Part shown: positions 8,399-17,010 of the stretch, piece by piece
Layout of the letters: each line of letters opens with the position of its first letter
Numbering within the stretch: the first letter of the stretch is position 1
Source: 13-2-20CM-66-19 sp963824395
GTDB taxonomy: Bacteria > Pseudomonadota > Gammaproteobacteria > Steroidobacterales > Steroidobacteraceae
Assembly (NCBI GenBank): GCA_963824395.1
Contig: CAWGPF010000001.1
Coordinates: 310,001 to 374,000 of the forward strand
Length of the DNA: 64,000 nt
Direction: 5' to 3'
The notes under the pieces: model-generated
What the model was told of the DNA's origin: nothing
The model's input: the letters and a program-made list of their open reading frames with translations, nothing else
Databases searched by the model: none
Translations under genes and position numbers: made by a program

Positions 8399-8994
8399 GC
8401 TCCTGGGCGCTCGTGCCGGTGAAGGCCGGCGGCCTCGGTAAGCAGCGCCTGGCGGGATGCTTGAGCGAGGCACAGCGCGAGCGTCTCATCCGCGTGATGC
8501 TCGGCGAGGTTCTCGGCGCGCTCGCCGCGACAGCCGCGATCGACCGGGTGCTGGTGCTGAGCTCCGAGCGCGGCGCGGTGCCGCAGGCCATCGAGGTCGC
8601 CCCCGATCCTGGCACCGGCCTCAACGACTCCCTGCAGGCGATGCTGCCGGCACTGCGGGCGCGCGGCGCGACGCGCGTGACGATCCTGTTCGCAGACCTG
8701 CCGCTGGTGACTTCCGCGGACGCTTCCGCCCTCGTTGCCGCCGCCGGTGCGATGGCCGCCGCCGCAGCGGATCACGCCGGCACCGGCACCAACGCGCTGA
8801 CGCTGCCGCTGCCGACCCCCTTCCGGCTGAGCTTCGGGCCCGGCAGCTTCGCGGCCCACCAGGCCGAAGCGCTGCGCTCAGGACTGACCCTGACGAGCGT
8901 GCACCGTGCCGGCCTCGCCTGCGACATCGATGAGCCCGCCGACATCGAGGCGCTCAGGGCACGGCGCGACCCGCGCTATGCATTCCTCGGCTAA
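8395..8994 (+). CDS. cofC: 2-phospho-L-lactate guanylyltransferase (CofC/FbiD family)
   Basis: 199 residues, starting in an ATGA overlap with cofD. N-terminal ALVPVKAGGLGKQRLAG is the nucleotidyltransferase signature of CofC; the middle has DPGTGLNDSLQAML and ILFADLPLVTSAD, and FRLSFGPGSFAAH lies in the substrate-recognition part. It activates the C3 phosphoacid with GTP for CofD. Some Gram-negative homologues prefer 3-phosphoglycerate and so make 3PG-F420; that is a possibility here, not an observation. Its last four bases overlap the convergent P450 gene. Confidence 0.92.
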   Translation: MSSWALVPVKAGGLGKQRLAGCLSEAQRERLIRVMLGEVLGALAATAAIDRVLVLSSERGAVPQAIEVAPDPGTGLNDSLQAMLPALRARGATRVTILFADLPLVTSADASALVAAAGAMAAAAADHAGTGTNALTLPLPTPFRLSFGPGSFAAHQAEALRSGLTLTSVHRAGLACDIDEPADIEALRARRDPRYAFLG

Positions 8995-10184
8995 GGCGCG
9001 GGCCGCAGCCCGTCAAAGGCGACCGGCAGACGCCGCACGCCGCGCAGCACCGCCTGCGACTGCGGCATCGCCCCGCACGCGAGGCGCAGGCCCGGCAGCC
9101 GCGCGAGCAGCAGCTCGAGGGAGAGTGCGAGCTCGGCCTTCGCCAGATGCACGCCGAGGCAGAAGTGCGGCATGCCCCCGAAGGTAACCTGCCGCTGCGC
9201 GTGGCGCTGCGGATCGAAACGCTCCGGATCCGGGTACTGCGCAGCGTCACGGTTCGCCGAGCGCACCCCGAACAGCACCCACGAGTCAGGCGGTATGGTC
9301 ACGTCCCCGAGCGTCGCGCCCGTCTCGGTGTAGCGCGGCAGCAGGCCCACCGCCCCGTAGAGCCGCACCGCCTCCTCGATGACACCCGGGATGAGGGTGG
9401 CATCGGCGCGCACCTGCGCGAGCAGCTGCGGGTCCCCCAGCACCGCGTTCATCAGACTGCCGAGGGTGAGGTAGGTCGTGTCCGCGCCGGCCGGAAACAG
9501 CAGCTTAACGAAGCTCAGGATGTTTTCATCGCTCAGGGTGTGCCCCTCGACCTCGGCGTGCGCCAGACGCGAGATCAGGTCCTCGCGCGGCGCCGCGCGG
9601 CGCGCATGAATCAGGGGCAGCAGGAAAGCGTCCACCTCATCGCGCGCCACGAGGGCGGACTGCGGGTTAAAGGGGTAATCGAACAGGCCCCGTACCCAGG
9701 CGAATAACTGCGTCTCGTTCTGCGCAGGAATGCCGAGGAGTCCGGCGATGACCCGCAACGGATAGGGATGGCAGTAGGCTTCCACGAGGTCGAGCTCGCG
9801 CCGTGCGCCGAAGGCATCGATGAGCCCGTTGGCGAGCGGGCGCAGCAGCAGCTGCACATGGTTGCGCACCGCCTGCGGCTGGAAGGCCGCGGCCACGAGC
9901 GCGCGGTGGATCCGGTGCTCCTCGCCCTCCATGCACAGTAGCGTGCGCCCCTGCACGGGAAGCGAATAGCGCAGGTTGGCCGCCGCGGCCGGGAAGGCCT
10001 GCGGATCGCGGAAGGCGCGCCCGACATCTTCATGCCGCAGCAGCAGCCAGGCCGTGCCCGCAAGGTAGCGCACCGGCACCGCGCGCGCGCCGGTGGCGCG
10101 CAGCGCCGCCAGCCGGGCTTCGAGGTCCGGCAGCTCGTCCGTGCCGAAGTCCACCTCCGGCAGCACGTGCTGAAGCTCCGCCAC
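8991..10184 (-). CDS. cytochrome P450
   Basis: 397 residues, the length of soluble bacterial P450s. I-helix oxygen-binding AGADTT at residues 232-237, K-helix E271/R274 pair in EEAVRLYG, and the heme loop FGGMPHFCLG with the axial Cys at 342. There is no membrane anchor, so it should be cytoplasmic and need separate ferredoxin/reductase partners, none of which lies next to it. It sits between the F420 genes and a SnoaL-like gene on the same strand (2 bases upstream), suggesting co-transcription with that gene and oxidation of the same pathway compound. Confidence 0.93.
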   Translation of the reverse strand: MAELQHVLPEVDFGTDELPDLEARLAALRATGARAVPVRYLAGTAWLLLRHEDVGRAFRDPQAFPAAAANLRYSLPVQGRTLLCMEGEEHRIHRALVAAAFQPQAVRNHVQLLLRPLANGLIDAFGARRELDLVEAYCHPYPLRVIAGLLGIPAQNETQLFAWVRGLFDYPFNPQSALVARDEVDAFLLPLIHARRAAPREDLISRLAHAEVEGHTLSDENILSFVKLLFPAGADTTYLTLGSLMNAVLGDPQLLAQVRADATLIPGVIEEAVRLYGAVGLLPRYTETGATLGDVTIPPDSWVLFGVRSANRDAAQYPDPERFDPQRHAQRQVTFGGMPHFCLGVHLAKAELALSLELLLARLPGLRLACGAMPQSQAVLRGVRRLPVAFDGLRPAP

Positions 10185-10186
10185 GC

Positions 10187-10618
10187 TTACTTGTCGTAGG
10201 CCTCGTCGATGTTCGGCACGAAGCCCTCCATCCCGGCCGGCACGCTGACGCTCCCGGTGTCCCAGTAGGCCTGCACCAGGTGGATCTTGCCCGCCTCATC
10301 GAACACGAAGCGCTCGATGATGAAGAGATCGAGCCCCTGGTTCTTGGCGGGGATGCGCACCTGCATGGTGAAGTTGAGGATCCCCTCGTTGGCGCAGGCG
10401 ATGATCCGGTGCAGTTTCGGGCTCATGTGGGTCGCGCTGTCACGGTGGGCGAAGTCCCAGAAGCGGATGACGCCCTCGTGCCCCTTGAACGGCGGCGTAC
10501 CCACAGGATCGCTCCACTCGCAGTCAGCGGCGAACAGCGACAGGAACAGGGCCTTGTCGTTGGTCGCCCAGGCCCGCACGTAGGACTCGAGCGCGCTCTT
10601 GACCACCTCAGGCTTCAT
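10187..10618 (-). CDS. SnoaL/ketosteroid isomerase-like (NTF2 fold) protein
   Basis: 143 residues from the second ATG (10618), which has a GGGGGGAACG stretch ahead of it; a start six codons earlier is possible. The fold is indicated by the N-terminal helix SYVRAWATNDKALF, DCEWSDPVGTPPFKGHEG and the C-terminal HLVQAYWD strand. Members of this family are small isomerases, cyclases, hydratases or simply binding proteins for polyketides, terpenes and steroids. It is immediately upstream of the P450 on the same strand and divergent from fbiC. Confidence 0.72.
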   Translation of the reverse strand: MKPEVVKSALESYVRAWATNDKALFLSLFAADCEWSDPVGTPPFKGHEGVIRFWDFAHRDSATHMSPKLHRIIACANEGILNFTMQVRIPAKNQGLDLFIIERFVFDEAGKIHLVQAYWDTGSVSVPAGMEGFVPNIDEAYDK

Positions 10619-10711
10619 AAGCTTCGTTCCCCCCATTTGGACTAAGCGTCCGGGCCGCGGACGCGGCGACGACCAACAGGCGGTGCCGCCCGCGTATCAT
10701 AGCCACAACGC

Positions 10712-13111
10712 ATGCGCCCACATCCCCAAGACGCACGAGTGAGCCTCGACGGCATCCTTGCCGCCGTACGCGCCGGCACCCTGCCGGACACGCCGGCGGC
10801 GCTTGCCCTGGAGGCCGCGAGCGCACGCGAGCTGCTGCCCGTGGCGCAGGCCCTGACGCTGCAGGGCTTCGGTCGCGTGGTCACCTATTCCAGAAAGGTC
10901 TTCATCCCGCTGACGCAGCTGTGCCGCGACGTGTGCCACTACTGCACCTTCGCCCGCACCCCGCGCCACCTGGCGCAGCCTTACCTCAGCCTCGAGCAGG
11001 TGCTTGAGATCGCGCGCGCCGGGGCCGCCGCCGGCTGCCGCGAGGCCCTCTTTACGCTCGGGGACAAGCCCGAGCTGCGCTACCCGGCCGCGCGGCGCGC
11101 GCTGGATGATCTCGGCTTCCCGAGCACGCTCGAGTACCTGGCGCACTGCGCGCGGCGGGTATACGAGGAGACCGGTCTCCTGCCGCACCTGAACCCGGGC
11201 GTCATGGAGCCCGCGGACCTCGCCCGCCTGCGCCCCGTCGCCGTCTCGATGGGGCTCATGCTCGAGAGCGCAAGCGTGCGCCTCGCGGGGCGCGGCCAGC
11301 CGCACTTCGGCTCACCCGACAAGCTCCCGGCCAGGCGCCTGGCGACGCTCGCTGCCGCAGGCGAGCTGGCGATCCCCTGCACCACCGGCCTCCTCATCGG
11401 CATCGGGGAGACCCGGCGCGAGCGCCTCGAGTCGCTGCTCGCCCTGCGCGAGCTGCACGAGCGGCACGGGCACCTGCAGGAAATCATCATCCAGAACTTC
11501 CGCGCCAAGGCCGGCACGCGCATGGCGCACGCGCCCGAGCCCACGCTCGAGGAGCAGCAGTGGACGCTCGCGGTGACGCGGCTGATCTTCGGCGCATCGA
11601 TGTCGCTGCAGGCGCCCCCGAACCTGCAGCCCGAGGGTCTCGGCGCCCTCCTGCGCGCCGGCGCCAATGACTGGGGCGGTGTCTCCCCGGTCACGCCGGA
11701 TCACGTGAACCCCGAGGCCCCCTGGCCGCACCTTCAGGTGCTCGGGCGTGCGACGCGCGCTGCCGGGCGCACGCTCACGCAGCGCCTGGCGCTGACGCCC
11801 CGCTACGTGCAGCAGGTGGCCGAGTGGGTCGATCCCGCGCTGCGCACCGCGGTGCTCAGGCTCGCCGACGCCTCGGGACGCGCGCGCACCGATGACTGGT
11901 ACGCGGGCGCCGGCAGCGCCGTGCCGCGCGCCTTCCAGCCGCGGCGGCGCCAGGGCGGCGGGCGCGCCAGCGCTGCGGTCGCGCCGCTGCTGCGGCGCGC
12001 CGCGCGCGGGGAAGAGCTGCGCGAGACGCAGCTTGCCGCACTCTTTGCGCTCGAGGGCCGGGAGCTTACGGCGGTGCTGCGGGCGGCCGATGAGCTGCGC
12101 GCCACGCACAGCGGCGAGGAGGTCTCCTACGTCATCAACCGCAACATCAACTACACCAACATCTGCCTCTACCACTGCGGCTTCTGCGCCTTCTCCAAAG
12201 GCCGCAGCGCGCACAGCCTGCGCGGGCCCGCCTACCGGCTCGACCTGACCGAGATCGCCCGCCGCACACGCGAGGCGGCGGATGCGGGAGCGACGGAGGT
12301 GTGCCTGCAGGGCGGCATCCACCCGGACTACACCGGCGACACCTATCTTGAGATCGTCGCCGCGGTGAAGGGCGCGTGTCCTGACATCCACGTGCACGCC
12401 TTCTCGCCGCTCGAGATCAGCCACGGCGCGCGCACCCTGAAGCTGAGCGTGCGCAGCTTCCTCGCCGACCTGCGTGCCGCAGGCCTCGCGACGCTGCCCG
12501 GAACGGCAGCCGAAATCCTCGATGATGAGGTACGCGCGATCATCTGCCCGGACAAGCTGAGCACGGCTGAATGGCTGCACGTCATGCGCGAGGCCCATGC
12601 GGTGGGCCTCAGGAGCACGGCCACCATCATGTTCGGCCACGTCGACACCCCGCTGCACTGGGCGCGACACCTCCTGGCCGTGCGTGCCCTGCAGCGCGAG
12701 ACCGGCGGCTTCACCGAGTTCGTGCCGCTGCCGTTCGTGCACATGGAGGCGCCGCTGTGGCGCAGGGGCGTGGCGCGCTCAGGACCCACGCTGCGCGAGG
12801 CGCTCCTCATGCACGCCCTCGCGCGCCTGGCGCTGCACCCTCACATCACGAACATCCAGACCTCCTGGGTGAAGATGGGACCGCAGGGCGCAGCGCTCGC
12901 CCTCGCGTGCGGCGCCAATGACCTCGGTGGCACCCTCATGAACGAGTCGATCACGCGCGCCGCGGGCGGCGTGAACGGGCAGCAGTTTGATGCCGCGCGC
13001 ATCGTGGCCCTCGCCGAGGGCCTCGGCCGCCCGGCGCGCCAGCGCACGACCCTCTACCGGCGCGTGCCGCCTGGCTCAAGCCCGGCTGCACCGCTGCACA
13101 GCGCCGGCTGA
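10712..13111 (+). CDS. fbiC: Fo synthase, fused CofG-CofH
   Basis: 799 residues with two radical SAM halves. The first (CofG) has the cluster Cys at C71, C75 and C78 in CRDVCHYCTF; the second (CofH) has C485, C489 and C492 in CLYHCGFCAF, followed by CLQGGIHPDYTGDTY and HAFSPLEI. Together they build the deazaflavin Fo from tyrosine and the ribityl-diaminouracil intermediate of riboflavin synthesis. The fused form is the actinobacterial arrangement; archaea usually have separate genes. Between the halves there is an Arg/Ala-rich linker (about residues 405-435). The gene is separated from the other F420 genes by the P450 and SnoaL-like genes. Confidence 0.96.
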   Translation: MRPHPQDARVSLDGILAAVRAGTLPDTPAALALEAASARELLPVAQALTLQGFGRVVTYSRKVFIPLTQLCRDVCHYCTFARTPRHLAQPYLSLEQVLEIARAGAAAGCREALFTLGDKPELRYPAARRALDDLGFPSTLEYLAHCARRVYEETGLLPHLNPGVMEPADLARLRPVAVSMGLMLESASVRLAGRGQPHFGSPDKLPARRLATLAAAGELAIPCTTGLLIGIGETRRERLESLLALRELHERHGHLQEIIIQNFRAKAGTRMAHAPEPTLEEQQWTLAVTRLIFGASMSLQAPPNLQPEGLGALLRAGANDWGGVSPVTPDHVNPEAPWPHLQVLGRATRAAGRTLTQRLALTPRYVQQVAEWVDPALRTAVLRLADASGRARTDDWYAGAGSAVPRAFQPRRRQGGGRASAAVAPLLRRAARGEELRETQLAALFALEGRELTAVLRAADELRATHSGEEVSYVINRNINYTNICLYHCGFCAFSKGRSAHSLRGPAYRLDLTEIARRTREAADAGATEVCLQGGIHPDYTGDTYLEIVAAVKGACPDIHVHAFSPLEISHGARTLKLSVRSFLADLRAAGLATLPGTAAEILDDEVRAIICPDKLSTAEWLHVMREAHAVGLRSTATIMFGHVDTPLHWARHLLAVRALQRETGGFTEFVPLPFVHMEAPLWRRGVARSGPTLREALLMHALARLALHPHITNIQTSWVKMGPQGAALALACGANDLGGTLMNESITRAAGGVNGQQFDAARIVALAEGLGRPARQRTTLYRRVPPGSSPAAPLHSAG

Positions 13112-13125
13112 AGGACTCACTCACT

Positions 13126-14835
13126 GTGTCCGGCCCGGGTTCATGGGACCTCGAGACCGACGTGCTCGTCGCCGGCTCGGGCGCGGCCGCCCTCACCGCG
13201 GCGGTGACCGCCGCCGCAGGCGGGGCGCGCACACTCGTCATCGAGAAGAGCGATCTTTACGGGGGCACCTCGGCGACCTCCGGCGGGGTCATCTGGATCC
13301 CGGCGACCGCCCAGGCGCTCAATGCCGGCCACGCCGACAGCCCCGAGGAGGCCTTCCAGTACATCCGCGCCCTCACCGATCCTGCGGTGAGCGATGCGCG
13401 CATCTGGGCCTTCGTGCGGGAGGGGCGCGAGATGGTGGCATGGCTCGAGGCCCACACGGCCGTGCACCTGCGCGCGCACCCGTACGCGGACTACCACCCG
13501 GAGATGCCCGGCGGCAAGACCGGCTGGCGCTCGCTCGAGGCGCTGCCGCTGCATGCGAGCGAGCTCGGCGCGGACTTCGAGCGGCTGCGCCCGCCGCACC
13601 CGGCGGTGCAGTTCCTGGCGCGCGTGAGCTGGACGCTGGAAGAGACCGGCACGCTGCTGTTCCGGTCCCCCGGATGGTGGCTGACGGCGCTCACGATCTT
13701 CGGCAACTATTACCTCGACTTCCCGCAGCGGCTGCACTCCGCGCGCGACCGGCGCATGACCCTCGGCAACGCCCTCCTCGGCCGCCTGAAACTCTCGCTG
13801 AACAAGGCCGGCGGTGAGCTGTGGTTCAACGCCGCGCTGCGCGAGCTCATCCGCAGCGACGGCCGCGTGGTGGGGGCGCGGGTGGAGCGCGACGGCCGCT
13901 CGCTGACGGTGCGCGCGCAGCGCGCCGTGGTGCTCGCCGCCGGGGGCTTCGAGCGCAACGCGGAGCTGCGGCGGCGCTACCTGCCGCAGTCGCCCGAGCC
14001 GCGCTGGAGCGGCTCGCAGCTGAACAATGTCGGGGATGCGCTGCTCGCCGCGCAGGAGATCGGCGCGGCGACCGTCGCCATGGACTCGGCCTGGTGGGGC
14101 ACGTCCATGAGCCTGCCGGGCGAGGAGCGCGCGCGCCTCATGGCGATCGAGCGGGCGCTGCCCGGCTCGATCATCGTGAACTCCCAGGGCGAGCGCTACA
14201 TGAACGAGGCCGCCTCCTACCACATCGCCGGCCAGCAGATGCTGCGCCACGATTCACCCGGCGCGCGCACCATCCCCTCCCTCATGCTCTTCGATGCCAC
14301 CTGGCGGCGCCGCTATCCCTTAGGCCCCATGATCCCGGATCTGCCCGACTGGCTGCAGCCGAAGAATCTGCGCAGCGTGCTCACGCGCGCCGCGACCTGG
14401 GAGGCGCTCGCCGCGCGCACCGGCCTGCCGGCGCAGAAACTCAAAGCCACGATCGAGCGCTTCAACGCGCACGCGCGCGCCGGCACCGACCCGGACTTCC
14501 GGCGCGGCGAGAGCGCCTACGACCGCTACTACGGCGACCCGCGCGTGACGCCGAACCCGACGCTGCGGGCGCTGGAGACCCCGCCCTTCTACGCCCTGCC
14601 GGTCTACCCCGGTGACATCGGCACCAGCGGCGGCCTGAACACCAACGAGTACGCGCAGGTGCTGGATGCCGCAGGCGAGCCCATCCCGGGCCTCTACGCG
14701 TGCGGCAACACCGCCGCGACCGTCATGGGCCACTCGTATCCGGCCGCCGGCGCCACGCTCGGACCCGGCATGACCTTCGGCTTCATCGCCGCGCGCCACG
14801 CGCTCAGCTTGAGCGAGCCGGCTACTGCCAGGTAA
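13126..14835 (+). CDS. FAD-dependent dehydrogenase, 3-ketosteroid dehydrogenase-like
   Basis: 569 residues from a GTG 15 bases after fbiC. The N terminus has the FAD-binding VLVAGSGAAALTAA (residues about 14-27) followed by IEKSDLYGGTSATSGG, a fumarate reductase/KstD signature. Later come VLAAGGFERN and the C-terminal YPGDIGTSGGLNTNEYAQV and GNTAATVMGHSYPAAGATLG FAD/substrate motifs typical of 3-oxosteroid 1- or 4-dehydrogenases. I infer desaturation of a ketosteroid or related cyclic ketone; the exact substrate is unproven. It appears to be in one operon with fbiC. Its end overlaps the convergent TonB receptor gene by 14 bases. Confidence 0.82.
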   Translation: MSGPGSWDLETDVLVAGSGAAALTAAVTAAAGGARTLVIEKSDLYGGTSATSGGVIWIPATAQALNAGHADSPEEAFQYIRALTDPAVSDARIWAFVREGREMVAWLEAHTAVHLRAHPYADYHPEMPGGKTGWRSLEALPLHASELGADFERLRPPHPAVQFLARVSWTLEETGTLLFRSPGWWLTALTIFGNYYLDFPQRLHSARDRRMTLGNALLGRLKLSLNKAGGELWFNAALRELIRSDGRVVGARVERDGRSLTVRAQRAVVLAAGGFERNAELRRRYLPQSPEPRWSGSQLNNVGDALLAAQEIGAATVAMDSAWWGTSMSLPGEERARLMAIERALPGSIIVNSQGERYMNEAASYHIAGQQMLRHDSPGARTIPSLMLFDATWRRRYPLGPMIPDLPDWLQPKNLRSVLTRAATWEALAARTGLPAQKLKATIERFNAHARAGTDPDFRRGESAYDRYYGDPRVTPNPTLRALETPPFYALPVYPGDIGTSGGLNTNEYAQVLDAAGEPIPGLYACGNTAATVMGHSYPAAGATLGPGMTFGFIAARHALSLSEPATAR

Positions 14836-16936
14836 GGGCGCCGCCGACCAGCACGTTGAACGGCGCCGCGGACTCGAAGTAGCGGCTGTTGGAATCGTCC
14901 ACGATCACCGAGCCCACGTAGCGGCGGTTGAAGAGGTTGTTCAGCCGCACGAACGCGTTCCAGTGCCCGCTCGAGAAGGGCTCGGCCCACCCCGCGCTCA
15001 CCCCGAATACCGCGTAGCCGGCGGCGAACACGCTGTTGACGTCGTTCACCGCCACCGTGCTCACCAGCTGCGCCTCGAAGGCGACCTGCGGGCCGGACTC
15101 AAGACCGTAGTGCAGGCTTGCGAAGGCATCGTTCTTCGGCACCCCGGGCAGGCGGTTGCCGGCAGCCACCAGCACCGAGGGCACGCTGCAGGGAGCGGCG
15201 GTGCAGGTGTGATAGGCGTCGCGGTAGGTGGCGTCCACGTAGGTGTAGGCGAGCTGGAGGTGCCAGGGGTCGGCGAGGCGCCAGTCGAGCGAGGCTTCCG
15301 CGCCGCGCCGCCGCGTGCGGCCGCTGTTCTGGTAGGTCGAGCGGCCGCCGAGGTTGGTGTCCACCACGATCTCGTTCTGGGTGAGCGTCTGGAACAGGGT
15401 CGCCTCGGCTGACAGCTGCGGCCGCACCGCGAGCTTGGCGCCGAACTCCGTGTTGACGCTGCGCGCCGGTGCGAGGTCGAAGTTAGGCCCGGCGCCGCCG
15501 TCGGGCCGGTAGGCGAGCTCGGAGCCGAGCGGCGTCTGGAAGCCGCGCCCGTAGGAGGCGTAGAGGTTCAGAAGCGGGCTCACCTTGAACACCACGCCCG
15601 CCACGGGGGTCCCGGCGCTGTAGGTGGCGCTGCCGCTGTCATCCCCGTTCACGCTCGTGATGAAGTGGTCCTCGACGCTGAAGTTGACGTCGCTGTGGCG
15701 GATACCGGCCATCAGCGACCAGCGCGGTGCCACCTCCCAGGTCGCCTGGGTGTACTCATCGATGTCGTAGGTGATGTCGTTCTCATCGCGCCGCAGCGCG
15801 CCCTGCACCCCGAGCGTCGAGCCTGCGTAGTTGTCGTAGCCGCGGCGCAGCTCGTTCTGGCGGTCGTAGCTGACGCCTGCGACGAGGGAGAACGGCCGTC
15901 CGGCGAGCTCGCTGCGCCAGGCCCAGCGGGCATCGCCGCCGCCGAAGTCACGGTCGAGGTCCACGACCCCGCCCGAGCTCGTCGGGGATGCCTGCGCGGC
16001 CACCGGAATCGAGAGGAACTGCAGGATGCTGCGGTGGCCGTAGTAGCCCATGAAGGCGAGCGACTGGGTAGCGGTGAGATCGAGGTCCCAGGTGAGGCCT
16101 GCCTGCTGCTGCTGCAGGCTCTTGCGGGTATTGAACAGCAGCGCGCTCGGGGCCGCCTGGTAGGGATTGGCGGCGAACTGCGTGGGAGTCAGGCCGAGCG
16201 GGTCTTCGGCATCCGGGCGCGACACGACGTTCACGATCAGGGCGAGGCGGTTGTGTTCATCGGGCGCGAAGCCGAGCTTGGCGTTGAAGGACTCGTTGTC
16301 GGCGCTGCTTTGCGGGCGGTAGCCCGCCACGGAGAAGTGCGTGAAGTCGGCGTTGTAGCTGAAGCGCCCGGCGGCGCCCGAGGCGTCCAGCCCCGCGCGC
16401 CACACCCCGAAGCTGCCGTAGGCGTCCGCGGTACGCAGCTGATCCGGGGCCGCGCCATCGGCGGTGAAGATCTGGATCACCCCGCCGGAGGAGTTGCCGT
16501 AGAGCGCAGAGAACGGCCCGCGCAGAATCTCCACGCGGCCGGCCGAGTCGAGGTTGAACTGGGACACCTGGCCCTGCCCGTCGGCGCCGGTCTGCGGGAT
16601 GCCATCCTGGTAGATGCGTACGCCGCGGATGCCGAAGGTCGAGTTCGCGCCGATGCCGCGGATCGAGATCTGCTGGTCCTGGGCGTAGTTGTTGCGGTTG
16701 CGGGCGAGGAGTCCCGGGACCGTGCCGATGTCGTCGGCGAGGTTGATGCCGAGCGCCTGATCCTGAAGCTGCTGCGCCGGCACGCTCGTGATGGCCGCGG
16801 GCACGTCAAAGGGGTCGGTCGCGATACGAGTCGCGGTCACCGTCACGGTGGGAAGTTCGTCGGCGGCGCCAGCCGCGGCCGCTGCCAAGAGCGCGCAGCC
16901 CAGAAGCGGGGCCGCCCGCGCGCCAGCCCGCCTCAC
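14822..16936 (-). CDS. TonB-dependent outer-membrane receptor
   Basis: 704 residues from a GTG at 16936. That start gives a clean signal peptide (MRRAGARAAPLLGCALLAA and so on, cleavage near AGAAD); the longer open frame would run into the neighbouring gene. A TonB-box-like LPTVTVTAT follows, then a plug domain (ISIRGIGANSTFGIRGVRIYQDGIPQT, LRGPFSALYGNSSGGVIQIF) and a 22-strand-type barrel. The last residue is Gln after Trp rather than the more common Phe. It takes up a large or scarce compound across the outer membrane with TonB energy. Given the neighbours, a sterol/terpenoid ligand is plausible, but a siderophore is equally possible from sequence alone. Confidence 0.92.
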   Translation of the reverse strand: MRRAGARAAPLLGCALLAAAAAGAADELPTVTVTATRIATDPFDVPAAITSVPAQQLQDQALGINLADDIGTVPGLLARNRNNYAQDQQISIRGIGANSTFGIRGVRIYQDGIPQTGADGQGQVSQFNLDSAGRVEILRGPFSALYGNSSGGVIQIFTADGAAPDQLRTADAYGSFGVWRAGLDASGAAGRFSYNADFTHFSVAGYRPQSSADNESFNAKLGFAPDEHNRLALIVNVVSRPDAEDPLGLTPTQFAANPYQAAPSALLFNTRKSLQQQQAGLTWDLDLTATQSLAFMGYYGHRSILQFLSIPVAAQASPTSSGGVVDLDRDFGGGDARWAWRSELAGRPFSLVAGVSYDRQNELRRGYDNYAGSTLGVQGALRRDENDITYDIDEYTQATWEVAPRWSLMAGIRHSDVNFSVEDHFITSVNGDDSGSATYSAGTPVAGVVFKVSPLLNLYASYGRGFQTPLGSELAYRPDGGAGPNFDLAPARSVNTEFGAKLAVRPQLSAEATLFQTLTQNEIVVDTNLGGRSTYQNSGRTRRRGAEASLDWRLADPWHLQLAYTYVDATYRDAYHTCTAAPCSVPSVLVAAGNRLPGVPKNDAFASLHYGLESGPQVAFEAQLVSTVAVNDVNSVFAAGYAVFGVSAGWAEPFSSGHWNAFVRLNNLFNRRYVGSVIVDDSNSRYFESAAPFNVLVGGALTWQ

Positions 16937-17010
16937 CGCCGGTGCGCTTTCAGCGCAGGCTTCAAAGGATGCGGCAGGTGTTGGGCGCGGAACCTCACGG
17001 CACGCGGATC

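Noticed and set aside
7058..8473. 471-codon minus frame over cofE/cofD/cofC
   Set aside because: Shadow frame against three overlapping, motif-verified F420 genes.
11312..12742. 476-codon minus frame inside fbiC
   Set aside because: Antisense to a clearly coding radical SAM protein with intact motifs; no recognisable domain.
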